From: Theristus sp. LFF4_11 | Lineage: Eukaryota > Nematoda > Chromadorea > Monhysterida > Xyalidae | Direction: 5' to 3' | Assembly (NCBI GenBank): GCA_030248135.1 | Contig: JASANC010005680.1 | Coordinates: 1 to 64,000 of the forward strand | Length of the DNA: 64,000 nucleotides | Part shown: positions 23,475 to 33,362 of the stretch, in pieces | Numbering within the stretch: position 1 is the first letter of the stretch | Layout: every line of letters begins with the position of its first letter | The notes under the pieces: generated by a model | What the model was told of the DNA's origin: nothing | What the model saw: the letters and a program-made list of their open reading frames with translations, nothing else | Database searches by the model: none | Made by a program: the position numbers and the translations under genes

Positions 23475-26400
23475 TCATCGCAACGCATTTCGATCAAAAT
23501 ACGGCACCGCCTGGAATTCGCCGATTTTCTCGCCGTCCTTGGTGTAATGGAACGCCAGAAAGCAGTCCTCGCAAAAGAACGCCTTCTCATACGGCAGCCT
23601 TGTATTCCCATAAACAACCCATCTGAATGGAAGCAAAGGAAAAAAACTGGTTGCACTTTCAACAAACAACGCTCCGCTTGCAGTATTGCAACGTTTGCTT
23701 CCAATTTCACGTGGCGAGGGTGTAATTCATTTGGCTTGTCGAATGTTAGCATCTTCCGAACTTTTTCACATTGGCGAGGGGTGAGGACAAAGAATAATAA
23801 TAACAAAATTTTACAGCCAGGCCACATTGTGAACCCTAAAATCTGACTGGCTGCATCGAGTTGGTTGGTTGGAGCACTCAGTGTGCGCAATTGGCAAAGC
23901 AGCCAATCAGCAGATTGCCAATGATTTACAGTTCCACACCATGACACAGCTCACAATCGAATGGCACACGAACTTTGCGGTGTAGACGTTGCACGCGAAA
24001 CAGGGCGTCCGTTTGCGTGCCTTCGTGTACACCTGCACCGGGTATTGCGCCGGATCTTGAACGTCGTCCAAGGACATCAAGCTGTGACAATGAAAAAAAT
24101 GTGGATATGTGTTACGTCAACATCGTGTCTCTGTCTCATCGGCCGGCGCTGATTTATAATACAATTCAACAGCAGTTTCCGTTTGCTTGCAAAACAAAAA
24201 GCAACGAATCTGCAAATCAACCAATCGATAATCAATTTCTTTACCGAACATCAGTGATCACGAGCACGTGTTCGCATTGCGCCTGATGCAGGTACAAATA
24301 CGGCTGACCCAAACGAATGGCTAAATCTAGGAATTGCGTGTCCTCCATTGAGGCCGTGCGGAATGGTCCGAGTTTTCCGTGCGACGGTTTCTCCAGGAAT
24401 TTGCGGATCGGCCTGCAGCGCGGTTTTTTGTGGTTCGGCGGTTTGTGAAACAAAAAACTCTGGCATAAAAAACTTTTTTTGAAAACGGAATGGACGAAAC
24501 GACCAGACAATCGGTTGGTTGACAGTGGCAGTAAGCGTTGAAACTTCCAGAACGAACTGGAAAGTGCTACAAATCGAATGTTGTGGTTGTCGAAGCCACA
24601 CCGAATCAGTCAGTTATATGGGACAGTTTCGCCCATTCGCAATCAATCAACCGCCGAAATAGTCAACAACAAACAAAAAAGATCAGCACGCACTCGCTCA
24701 AGTCTATTGGGGCGACCTGCTTGACGACCGGCTCCGGCTCGCCCGACTGCTCGTCCAATTGTTCGCCGACGATTCGCTCCGTGCGCATGTCGTTGTAGAA
24801 GGTGTCGTCGAAGAAGAAGAACGACGATGGATAGTGTTCCTGTGATTTAGGGAGTTGTTGTTCATCGCCCATTCAACGACAGGTGGGGTCGGTAGGTAGT
24901 GACGCAATTTGGTCGATCGAGCGGGTTCGGTCGGGTGCGGACGCTGTGTAGGAGCTGAGTCGTTGTCCGCTGATTTATTGAGTAGAGTATGTTTGTTGAA
25001 ACCTGTCACATTTTGCGCAGAATTCAGAGCATGCCAACCATTGAATTACAGCGACGAATGTAACGGGTTTGGTTTAATCAAATCAAACAGCCCACTTGTG
25101 GTAAGACATGTTTTCTTGCAACTCTGAAACCGGTCATTCTTCATTCGCGATCCCGGCGTTCTGCGAGAAAAGTGACAGGTTTGAACAAATATACGGTACA
25201 CATACATCAACAGAACAACCAATCAGCACGTCGATGCTTGAATTGAAAACGTTGTCCGTTTCTGTCGAAATCGACAATCAATGTCTGATGTCTCATTCGA
25301 GCATGATGCCCCAAATCGGAGAAACTTTGTCAAACTCCCAACTGAACCTTGCTAAAATCGGCCGGGTCAACATGCATGGGACACGTGGAGTAGTCCTTGC
25401 TCAAGGCCAGATCAGACTGACATTGGATCAGATCACGTAAGTCCGTCAGCGAGTTCTGACCGGTCACCAAATAGCAGGCGTCTGCGCGCAGCTGAAATGT
25501 TGGAATCGGAAAAAAACCGAAAATAAGTTGAAGTGAGAGGCTGTTTCGTTGCGAAAAGACCAGAAAAATTCACCCATTCCTCCTTCCGTCGCTGGGCCGG
25601 AGAGACAAAGTGCACACAAAAACCCAAGAAGCAGTCAAGAAACTAACTGCACAGCAAAAATAAATAAAAAACGAACGGCCGAGAAACAAGGGTCGAAATC
25701 AAAACCAAAAAAAGCGCGGCTCACCAGTCGCCCGAGGCGTTGCTCGGCAAAGGACAGCGGTCGATTGTTCGGCTTCATGATGATCACGGTCAGTAGCACA
25801 TCCTGCGGTCGATACGAGAGCCGGTGCATGGTCGACAGTTGACTGCGATCGAGGTACGTGTCCTCCTGGCGAACGAAGTCGCGAAAGTTTGTTCGTTTTC
25901 AGACAAACTTTCGGTTATTTTGGAGCTGCGGTTGGGGGGAAGATCCGTGATTGTCAGGGACATTGTGATTGAAAAGCGTTTGACAAGAGAGCAGAATGAC
26001 TGGAACGCAGGCGTGCGAATTTTTTTTCACAATGGTAGAGGTTTCGGGGACTATTTTTCGTGTCTGTTTGCAGACTGCTTATCCAGGCTTATCGTAGGCG
26101 CCAAAACTATCGGAGGCATTTAGTTCCCATCCTAACCCAAGTTCCAAATCTGTCCTGAACACAGCTCTGAAATAACGTTTCCCAAATTGGTTTCTACCGC
26201 TTCACTTGCTTGTTTCCACCCACACAGTGATACTGTTAAAAAATTCAGCAATTTCTGCATTGTTCTGGCATTTGAATCAGCCAGCATGATTAGCTGCACC
26301 AAATCAATGTGAACCGAATTCAAAAGCAACCCCAATCCGCTGTGTCTGTCTGTGATGTTTACAGTTCGACCGTATGAAATTAGATGAAAACAGTTCGTTT

Positions 26401-27596
26401 TATTTCCAAAGAGCTTCACCATTTTAAAGTTCCAGCGTGCAAACTTCAGATTTGCCATCGTCGTCTGACGATAACTCAGCGACTCCTTGCGCTTCTCGAC
26501 GTCTTCCTCGATCAATCTGGAAAGGATCAGTGAAAAATTAAGTATGACCTATTTTTTCGAACGTGTCAGACCGAAATGACGTCATGTGCTCTGAAGCATG
26601 CGCTTGCCATGCAAAGCCCGGACCACAACAACAGACAGAATCAGTTTGGCTGAGCGTGACGTGACGGAATTAAACGGTGTACTAAACTGTAATTCTGAAA
26701 CCTATGCTTGGTAAAGGGGTCTTCAAAACAAATGGAGGTCATTTCGATCAGAAACGTTCGAATCGTAATCAAGAAGTGACAAATTTCAGGGTGTTTCTTC
26801 AAAAAAGGAATCTAAACTGCAAAACAAACGGTTTTACAAACTGGATGGTCCGTAGATTTGTGGCGACTGGCGGCGCGGCGGGCAGATTCATGCCGTTGTT
26901 CGGAGCCGGGGGCACAACGTCGGGCTCATTGCCGATTTTCAACGATTCCGGGCTGAAGGAATGGTTTTTTAATCATAATATGTCACCATGTGAAGCCATT
27001 TGATTTCGCGTAAAACAGGAAAACTCCGATAAAACTGTGTGAACTGTATGAAAGGCAAACAAAGGTGCGGTCGAGAACAAACACACTGGCACAGATACAT
27101 TGCGTGCGTGGCAGCGTTCTTGTTTGGATGTTTTCTCCCTGCATTTGGATGCCGTGCAGAACGGGACGCTCTTTAGATTCGGACGCAATCACCAATCCAG
27201 TTTCGCTCAACGCAAACAAACTGAATCCGTCTTTCCGTCCATACACGCCTATCCACCAAAATCACCGGAGTTTCGTACCTTCGACGGGTTTCCGGGAACC
27301 GGTGTGCGAACCATTGAATATTTCAATAAAACTCAAATCAAAAACCAAACGCAAAACGCGTCCCACTTGCAAATCCTCTCCAATTCCTCCACCACCTCCG
27401 GCGCGTGGCCGCAGTCCATTCGGTCGGCCAAATAATTTCGCAATGCGGTTTCCGACAACGGCAAGCTGGGACTGACTTCAGACGCGATCGGCTCCATCAG
27501 TTTGTCATAGGCGACCAGCGCGCGCTCGAAGAACTCGCGCACGTTGATCAGGTCACTGACGAAACACTTCTCTTGCGGCTTGTGCACCTTGTCCAT
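23475..27596 (-). CDS. SNAPC3: SNAPC3: snRNA-activating protein complex subunit 3
   Basis: Nine exons: 27367-27596, about 26844-26955, 26443-26519, 25729-25854, 25348-25490, 24696-24842, 24246-24417, 23956-24080, and 23475-about 23624. The C-terminal half follows human SNAPC3 closely: SSFFFFDDTFYNDMR, GPFRTASMEDTQFLDLAIRL and LYLHQAQCEHVLVITDVR. A split zinc-binding region CFACN ... FFCEDCFLAFHY follows, then IGEFQAVPYFDRNALR at the end. N-terminal matches are weaker, for example NEPDVVPPAPNN against the human DPEVIPENTD. The protein is the DNA-contacting subunit of the complex that binds the proximal sequence element of snRNA genes and recruits Pol II or Pol III. Family C and B-like repeats occupy several introns. 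Confidence 0.93.
24966..25215. mobile_element. MITE, family C copy in SNAPC3 intron
   Basis: It contains tgcgagaaaagtgacaggtt and cctgtcacattttgcgcaga, inverted versions of the family C end block. Confidence 0.55.
26262..26390. mobile_element. Small palindromic repeat related to MITE family B, SNAPC3 intron
   Basis: It opens with ctggcatttgaatcagccag and ends near gtgatgtttacagttcgacc, matching 17220-17350 and a fragment at 23898-23938. Confidence 0.4.
26545..26700. mobile_element. MITE, family C copy in SNAPC3 intron
   Basis: tatgacctattttttcgaac, then gaaatgacgtcatgtgctct and catgcgcttg; nearly the same series of blocks as at 48735. Confidence 0.6.
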
Positions 27597-27977
27597 GGTT
27601 GTGGTGATCGTGTGGGCGGAGAGAACCCTATAATAGAAGCTAACGCGTGCTGTTTATCAACACAGTAATGTTGCATCTTGCATCAACACAACACAAACGC
27701 ACGCACATCTCAGATTCGTGCAGTTTTTTTAACTTTCAAGAGAACATCGTATGTTTCAGAAGTACTGCTGAGCTTCGTCTCGTTCAGCCCAGCATGTGAT
27801 TTCAAGCAAAACGCTTCCATTGAACAAAACACCGAAAATTTCATGCAATTTTACTCCATTTAAGCAAGGTCATGTTGCCAGGCTTTTCATTTGAATCCCG
27901 AATAACAACAAAAAACAGTCGCGACAAAGCATAACATTACAAACAGAATTATCACATAATTCGAGTGTCCAGCATCA
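27597..27977. other. Short intergenic spacer: FRA10AC1 3' end and SNAPC3 promoter
   Basis: This 381-bp stretch separates the FRA10AC1 stop from the SNAPC3 start, both on the minus strand. No ORF or repeat of note and no exact AATAAA were seen. Confidence 0.5.
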
Positions 27978-30711
27978 CTATAACAGTAGATCGTCCAAGA
28001 ACTCCTCGAATTCATCGTCTCTGCAAGGGCTTTTTTATGAATTCAAAAAAATACGTCTTTTATATTTTAAAGAAACATTCAAAAATTCAAACGACAACTT
28101 CCATTCGTTGCGATGAGCAGAAAATTGTGGCTACGGCAACCCGCAACTGTGTTGCGGTAGCCGTAGTCGGCACCACGGTACACCGCAGCAAATGGACTCA
28201 CGACTCCAACAAAAAAACTGAAGGCCGGGCATTCATGAAGCAGTATTTGGTGAGCGCGGAGCTATGTGTTAACACAGCTATGCGTCATCAAATAAACACA
28301 GCTTCATGAATGCCGCTTAAGATTTCACAAATTATACCTTGAGCGGTCCTCCTCAACGACGGCTGCTTGTGACCACGCATCGGCAGCGGAAATTTGCGGT
28401 TTCGCTTCGACCGGTTCTGTCGTTTCCGATTCATTTTCAGCTTGCGACGGCGTCGTCGCCGCCGCTGTGAATTTGATCAAAATCCATTTCAAGATACTCT
28501 TTTCAAAGTAATCTTTCTTATCAAACGATCAAGTTGAACTCCGAACACAAACCACCGTCTGCAGGATTATCAGCGGCTTTCTCAGTCAGATCGACCGTTT
28601 CGAAAGTGGCCGATTTTCGATGTTTTATTCTGGGTTTCTTCTCGGCTTTTTTCCGTCTGGAAATGACGACATAGCATTTTATTGCAAATTTAAAAAAACC
28701 AAAAAACCAGAATTTGCTCACTTGTGATTGAAATTCAATTTCTGTGAGCACTCCGGACACAACCCTGGAAAGTGAAGTGTTGTTGACTTGAAATCTGCCA
28801 ATAAAATTTTTGGCACAGTCTATTTGTTTGCCATATGTAATTAGCCGATTGGTTGGTGATCACGTGATGTTTGCTTTTTGTGTAGTCCTAGACTCCGCCT
28901 TCACAGCACGAGCCTGCACAGAGTACATGCATCACGTCATCCCCAACCAATCAGCTAATTGAATGCGATAATATAGAAAAAATCGACTGCTCTATCCAAA
29001 AAAAGTCCATTCATTCCTCCAAATCCAACCCAACCAACCACTCACTCAATTTCACCAGGGCATTTCGTTTCTCGCCGTTTTCCAAATACCCGAAATTCAC
29101 TTCCCAACTCGTCAATGTTTTTGCTTCGTTGCATCTGTTCATGAACCGAGAAAAAGAATGTTCTGTCTGATGAACACAGTTGAACGTTTTTCATACACCA
29201 GAGAAATTTTCTTGGGTATTCGATTAAAAATTCAGAAAAACAAAGGAAACGTAAAATACCGAACCGTTTATTGCCACAAATGAACTGCCCTTTCCCGGTG
29301 ACCACTTCTTTTTCGACGCGCCAACGCATTGCAATCTGTGAAGTTGTTCTGCATAATGGAAGTTTTGTGAATGTGTTGATGTGAACTGGCCGTGAGGCTT
29401 ACAAGTTACAAATAAACTTGATTGATTGATTGATTTTTTTTCTTCAAAAGTTTGAATCGGCCAGAAATTTTCTGGGGGTTAAAAATGCGCATCGAAGACA
29501 GAAGTTCAAATGATTACCTCCCCTCCGAGACTGGGGTCGGGTCGGGCCGGAGCAGGGGAGGAAGAACGGTGCGTGTTCAAAAACAGAACAGCACAACAAA
29601 TTAAGATCAACAAACTGACCTTGTTTTCTTTGTAGCGCGACAAATCGGCGATGCAATACTCTTTGAACAATTTATCGTAGTAGCGTTTCGCAAGACGAGT
29701 CTCCCTGAAAAACGCAAATTATCGATCTCGAAATTGCTATTTGGAAAATCCCATCGCTCGCATCAAGAGCAAACAAGAAAGACTTGAAATCAGTGATCAC
29801 ATGCAAAATGAAAGAAAAACTGCACCGAACTACACTATAAAAACCCACCAAGACGACGCGGCATCGCCGTTCTCCCAGATGAACTTGTGATTTTTGCGGA
29901 TGACGTCCAAATCGTTGCGATCTCTCGATCTGCACACACCGATGTTCAGCGTTAAAAAATAAAAATATAAATAAATTAAAAAATATAAATCTCAACAAAA
30001 AACGGCAACCAGAAAAAATGGACGAAACAAACGTGTCGCGTTGCAGGAGTTTTGTGGCGCCCGGATAACACAGCAGATACTGATTGATCAGATGCTTGTG
30101 GCGACTGTGCTGCAGAATGAAACAAAAGAAACACATTCTGATGAAATTGATAAACAGAAAACACCGGTGTACTTTCAAATTGCGATCAAAACTTCGCCAA
30201 AAGCGCCACAACAGTTGGCAAGGCAACACGTGGCCATTGAATAAAGTCACAAAAAAAGCAAAACGTACCGCGTCCATGCTGACCAACAGACTTTGTCTCG
30301 CCATGTGCCTGACAAAATCTTCGAAAGTAGTTTCTAAAGTTACGCAACAACAACGACTCAAGAAAGAAACAGTTTACATCTACTTGCGACGAAAACAAAC
30401 CTGGTTCTCTCCTTGTCAACAAACGAACGATCCACAAACGCCGCTTTCGCCGGCCGGGTCTTGGCGTCGAGTTCATCTTTGCGTTTTCTGAAACAAAGAT
30501 TTCTGTTTTCACTTTTAAAATCGCGAAAAACAGCGTTGAAAGGACTGCAGGCAGGACGCTATGAAGGACTGTGATGAATTATTGTTTGAAAAATTGAATT
30601 TGAATTTTCAATAGTGGCAAGAAAATAACGCACCGGCCAATGCGAACACTTTCGCCCGACGTCGACGCAGTTTCCCTTCCGAAACCATACTCACTGTCCA
30701 GTTCGTCTGCC
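27978..30711 (-). CDS. FRA10AC1: FRA10AC1 homologue (nuclear, spliceosome-associated)
   Basis: About 12 exons: 30632-30711, 30402-30487, 30271-30330, 30033-30117, 29848-29930, 29619-29704, 29268-29335, 29045-29130, 28722-28763, 28540-28657, 28345-28467 and 27978-28021 (internal borders approximate). Residue blocks match human FRA10AC1 in order: SRHKHLINQYLL, NDLDVIRKNHKFIWE, LAKRYYDKLFKEYCIADLSR, RWRVEKEVVTGKGQFICGNK, SWEVNFGYLENGEKRNALVK, LCPECSQKLNFNHK, a basic tail, and an acidic C-terminus (DDEFEEFLDDLLL). The paired cysteines (FICGNK ... CNE, LCPEC) suggest metal binding. The protein is found with late spliceosomes in other animals; a function here is inferred only from that. A family A MITE (about 28226-28318) lies in the last intron. 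Confidence 0.94.
28226..28318. mobile_element. Palindromic MITE, family A, FRA10AC1 intron
   Basis: gggcattcatgaagcagtat and cagcttcatgaatgccgctt are inverted ends; the centre has tgtgttaacaca. Confidence 0.75.
28838..28982. mobile_element. Palindromic MITE, family B, FRA10AC1 intron
   Basis: gattggttggtgatcacgtg faces atgcatcacgtcatccccaa followed by ccaatcagctaattg; the middle contains actccgcc, a shared feature of the family. Confidence 0.7.
29405..29440. repeat. Short (ttga)n run in FRA10AC1 intron
   Basis: The sequence aaacttgattgattgattga follows ttacaagttacaaa and may be the simple tail of a degenerate retroposon. Confidence 0.4.
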
Positions 30712-32111
30712 ATTTTTTGGTTTCCTTCTGAAGTTCTGGCCGCCAACTGTCTCTCTGCTCGAGTATGCACTCTGCTGTCCACAATAGGGGATTTGTACAC
30801 ATACTTAAAAGTGATTTTTTTGATTTCTGATCAGAGGTTGCTTGCAATGAGTCGTTGTAGGTTCCTAATCCTAAACCTAATCCTAATCCTAAGCCAAGCC
30901 TTTTTTATAAGGTGAAAATGATCAATTTAGTTTTTGCATTTTTTTCTTTCCTGTGTTAAAGGGCAGGGAGGGGCCCACCGCCACTGCACATGCACCTGTT
31001 TTAATAATGATGCATTACGCAATAGGGTTGTAAACAATAATCATCAAAATTTAAAAAAAACCAAATTTAAAGACAAAGATAGATTCCGATTTTTTAATTC
31101 GAAGAAAAATTTCCCTAATATGCTCTGAAAACCTCACTTTTGGCACAATTCTTGAAAAGCACAACAAAAATTTGTTTCTTATGTTAAACCCTCAGCGGTC
31201 CTCAAAATCAAAATCGGCATTTTGGACCGTTTTACCGATTGATATTTTTTAAATTTAAAAATGATTGTCTTACTTCTGTCTTGTCTCGCGTGCATGCTCG
31301 TTTGTGCCTTGCCTTTGTGTTTTTGTTTATCGTTTGTTCAAAGATTTCAAAAGTTATTGTTTCAAGAGTTCAAAATGTTATTTAAAAAAACATTCAAATC
31401 CAATTTCAGCACAAATTTTTCAGACGAAACTAAAGCGGCATTCATGAAGCAGTATTTAGTGACCGCGTAGCGATGTAATAACGTGGCATGACTAGCGGTC
31501 ACTAAATACTGCTTGATGAGTGCCGTGTAGCGTTGAGCAAAAAATTGATTGTAGACGCGACACGGGCGAGGAGACAATTGCGCGGATTTGCGGAACCATG
31601 ATTCTTACAACAGTACGAAGAACTTCGGGTGCACGAAATTTTTTATTTTCTGTAACCCAAACAATGAAGTCTGAACATTGAACCAATTATTACAGAATAC
31701 AGGCACCGCCCCCTTTCCGATTACGTCGATTTGTGTGAGCAGTGGAGTTGACACTTTGGCCGTGCACACTTTCTGTTTTGACAGTAGCAGTTTGATGTGG
31801 TAGCCGTTTTATAATTCAAATTTACAATCATGTGTGTTTCATGTGCGTTGTCGTTGCGTAGTTCACTTGTTTTTACGGCTGACACACCTGTATGCCATGC
31901 AGCTTCATTTCTAACCGCAATGATGCCGTGCAGTAGTTCGATTTCAAAAAGTACAATCACGCCCGTTTTGTCTGAGCCAGTATACCAGTGATATTCCGCC
32001 CATTGGTAGCTTTACCAATTGTATCTGATATCATTCATTATTTTTTCAGGCATCATGAAATCCAACCAATCTTCCGAATAGAAATACGGCCCTCGAAGAC
32101 GCTGATTTGTG
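30712..32111. other. Divergent intergenic region (FRA10AC1 / Smr protein)
   Basis: About 1.4 kb between two divergent genes should contain both promoters. It holds an ACTAA-type low-complexity stretch near 30860-30910 (cctaatcctaatcct) and one family A MITE (31434-31530). Short ORFs here have no family similarity. Confidence 0.45.
31434..31530. mobile_element. Palindromic MITE, family A
   Basis: agcggcattcatgaagcagt and aatactgcttgatgagtgcc are inverted ends; the arms also share agtatttagtgaccgc / gcggtcactaaatact. Confidence 0.8.
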
Positions 32112-32941
32112 ATGATGCTGCTGAATTTGCACGGCTACGATTTGGCAGCGGCGGTCGAACAAACACGCGAACACATACAGAAGGCACGCTGCAGCCAGAG
32201 TTACGACACGCTGCACATTGTCACCGGCACGGGTTTCCTGACATTGGCACAGCGGACGCACTCACTCCAGAAACACACAGCCTGCCAGCTGATTACCACA
32301 CAGTCATACTGTTGCGAAAGAGGTACTGTAAAATATTGCATTCTGGCAATATTTCAATCTGTCATGATTGGCTGAACCGAGCAGGTCAGTTTCTTTGATG
32401 GGGACTGACTGCTGCGAAGGCTGTGTCAAGAGTGTCTAGCAGCAAAGAGCAGCTGTCTGTCATGAAACCCGGTCGCGGCAGGCACAGTCGTCGTGGTCCG
32501 GCGCTTCGCGACGCCGTCATCGAGCACTTGAACGCAGCGCGGATTCCGTGGCGTTTCGCGTCCGCCGGCATTCGCGGTCGTCGAAACTCGGGCGAAATCG
32601 TGGCGACCGTGAAAAGTGTCGCTCTGAACGAGTTTGGCGTGTCGTGTGCCGCTTCCTGGCGACTGCTGGAAGTGGACGACTTTGACGCGGAGCTCAGTTT
32701 GACGGCTGATGGCACCATTGCGGACTGCAATGGCAGTCAGCTCGACTTGACAGCTGACGTTGACATGCGACATTATTTGCGCATATTTCTGGTGTGCTGG
32801 CCGATCCCGGCGCTGGTGACGACGACGACGACGCATGGCGAATTGTTGCGCGTCTATTTGAAAGCGACCCTGTTGCTGTTTCTGGCAGCCTGCGCTGCGA
32901 TTGTGTATTTTACGTATTCGTATTACGCCGTTGACATGTGA
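32112..32941 (+). CDS. Smr-domain protein with C-terminal membrane segment
   Basis: Two coding segments are visible. The first (about 32112-32228) encodes LNLHGYDLAAAVEQTREHI and LHIVTGTG, the LDLHG start and TGxG loop of a Smr (small MutS-related) domain, and ends at a GT donor. The second (from about 32430-32481 to 32941) continues with GRGRHSRRGPALRDAVIEHL, the conserved GxGxHS and following helix, then about 60 further residues. A hydrophobic helix at the end (ATLLLFLAACAAIVYF) leaves a short tail. The exact splice join did not resolve by hand; a 159-residue ORF from ATG 32462 covers the second part alone. Smr domains act on nucleic acids as nucleases or RNA binders. The membrane tail is unusual for the family. 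AATAAA follows at 33020. Confidence 0.6.
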
Positions 32942-33362
32942 CAATATTATTAGGTATTCTTTGTCCTCTTATAATAATTAACATTTGTATGTTTTGCATG
33001 AATCACGGTATTAGTTTTCAATAAATTCTCAGATGCGTATGACAAACAGGGAAATGTGAAAGAAAAGGCGCGGTATTATTTGCACAACAAAAAAAAACAC
33101 ACAGACATGCACGCTGAAAAAAACGAACATGTTATGAGTCAAAGAAAACCAGTTTGCTCTGTCTTAAAAGCTTTTCGTCGACGAAATCACAAATGAGCCG
33201 TAAAACTGCACATGGGAAATGGTGATTTTGAACATTCATCAAAAAAAATTCAAATACCACAAAAACAAACTCAACGACTTTGCGTGTCTCACTCATTTGA
33301 GCGCATTTTGCGATGACAAACGAATAAGCGGCGGAACATGCCACATGGGTGAACGAACAACA
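32942..33362. other. Intergenic spacer with Smr gene 3' end and promoter of the next gene
   Basis: Apart from the AATAAA at 33020 nothing further was recognised; a 99-residue minus-strand ORF overlapping it shows no family features. Confidence 0.4.
33020..33025 (+). terminator. Polyadenylation signal of the Smr-domain gene
   Basis: AATAAA 79 bp beyond the stop codon. Confidence 0.5.

Noticed and set aside
32426..32944. 172-codon minus-strand ORF
   Set aside because: It is antisense to the Smr-protein exon, which has the family motif on the plus strand.
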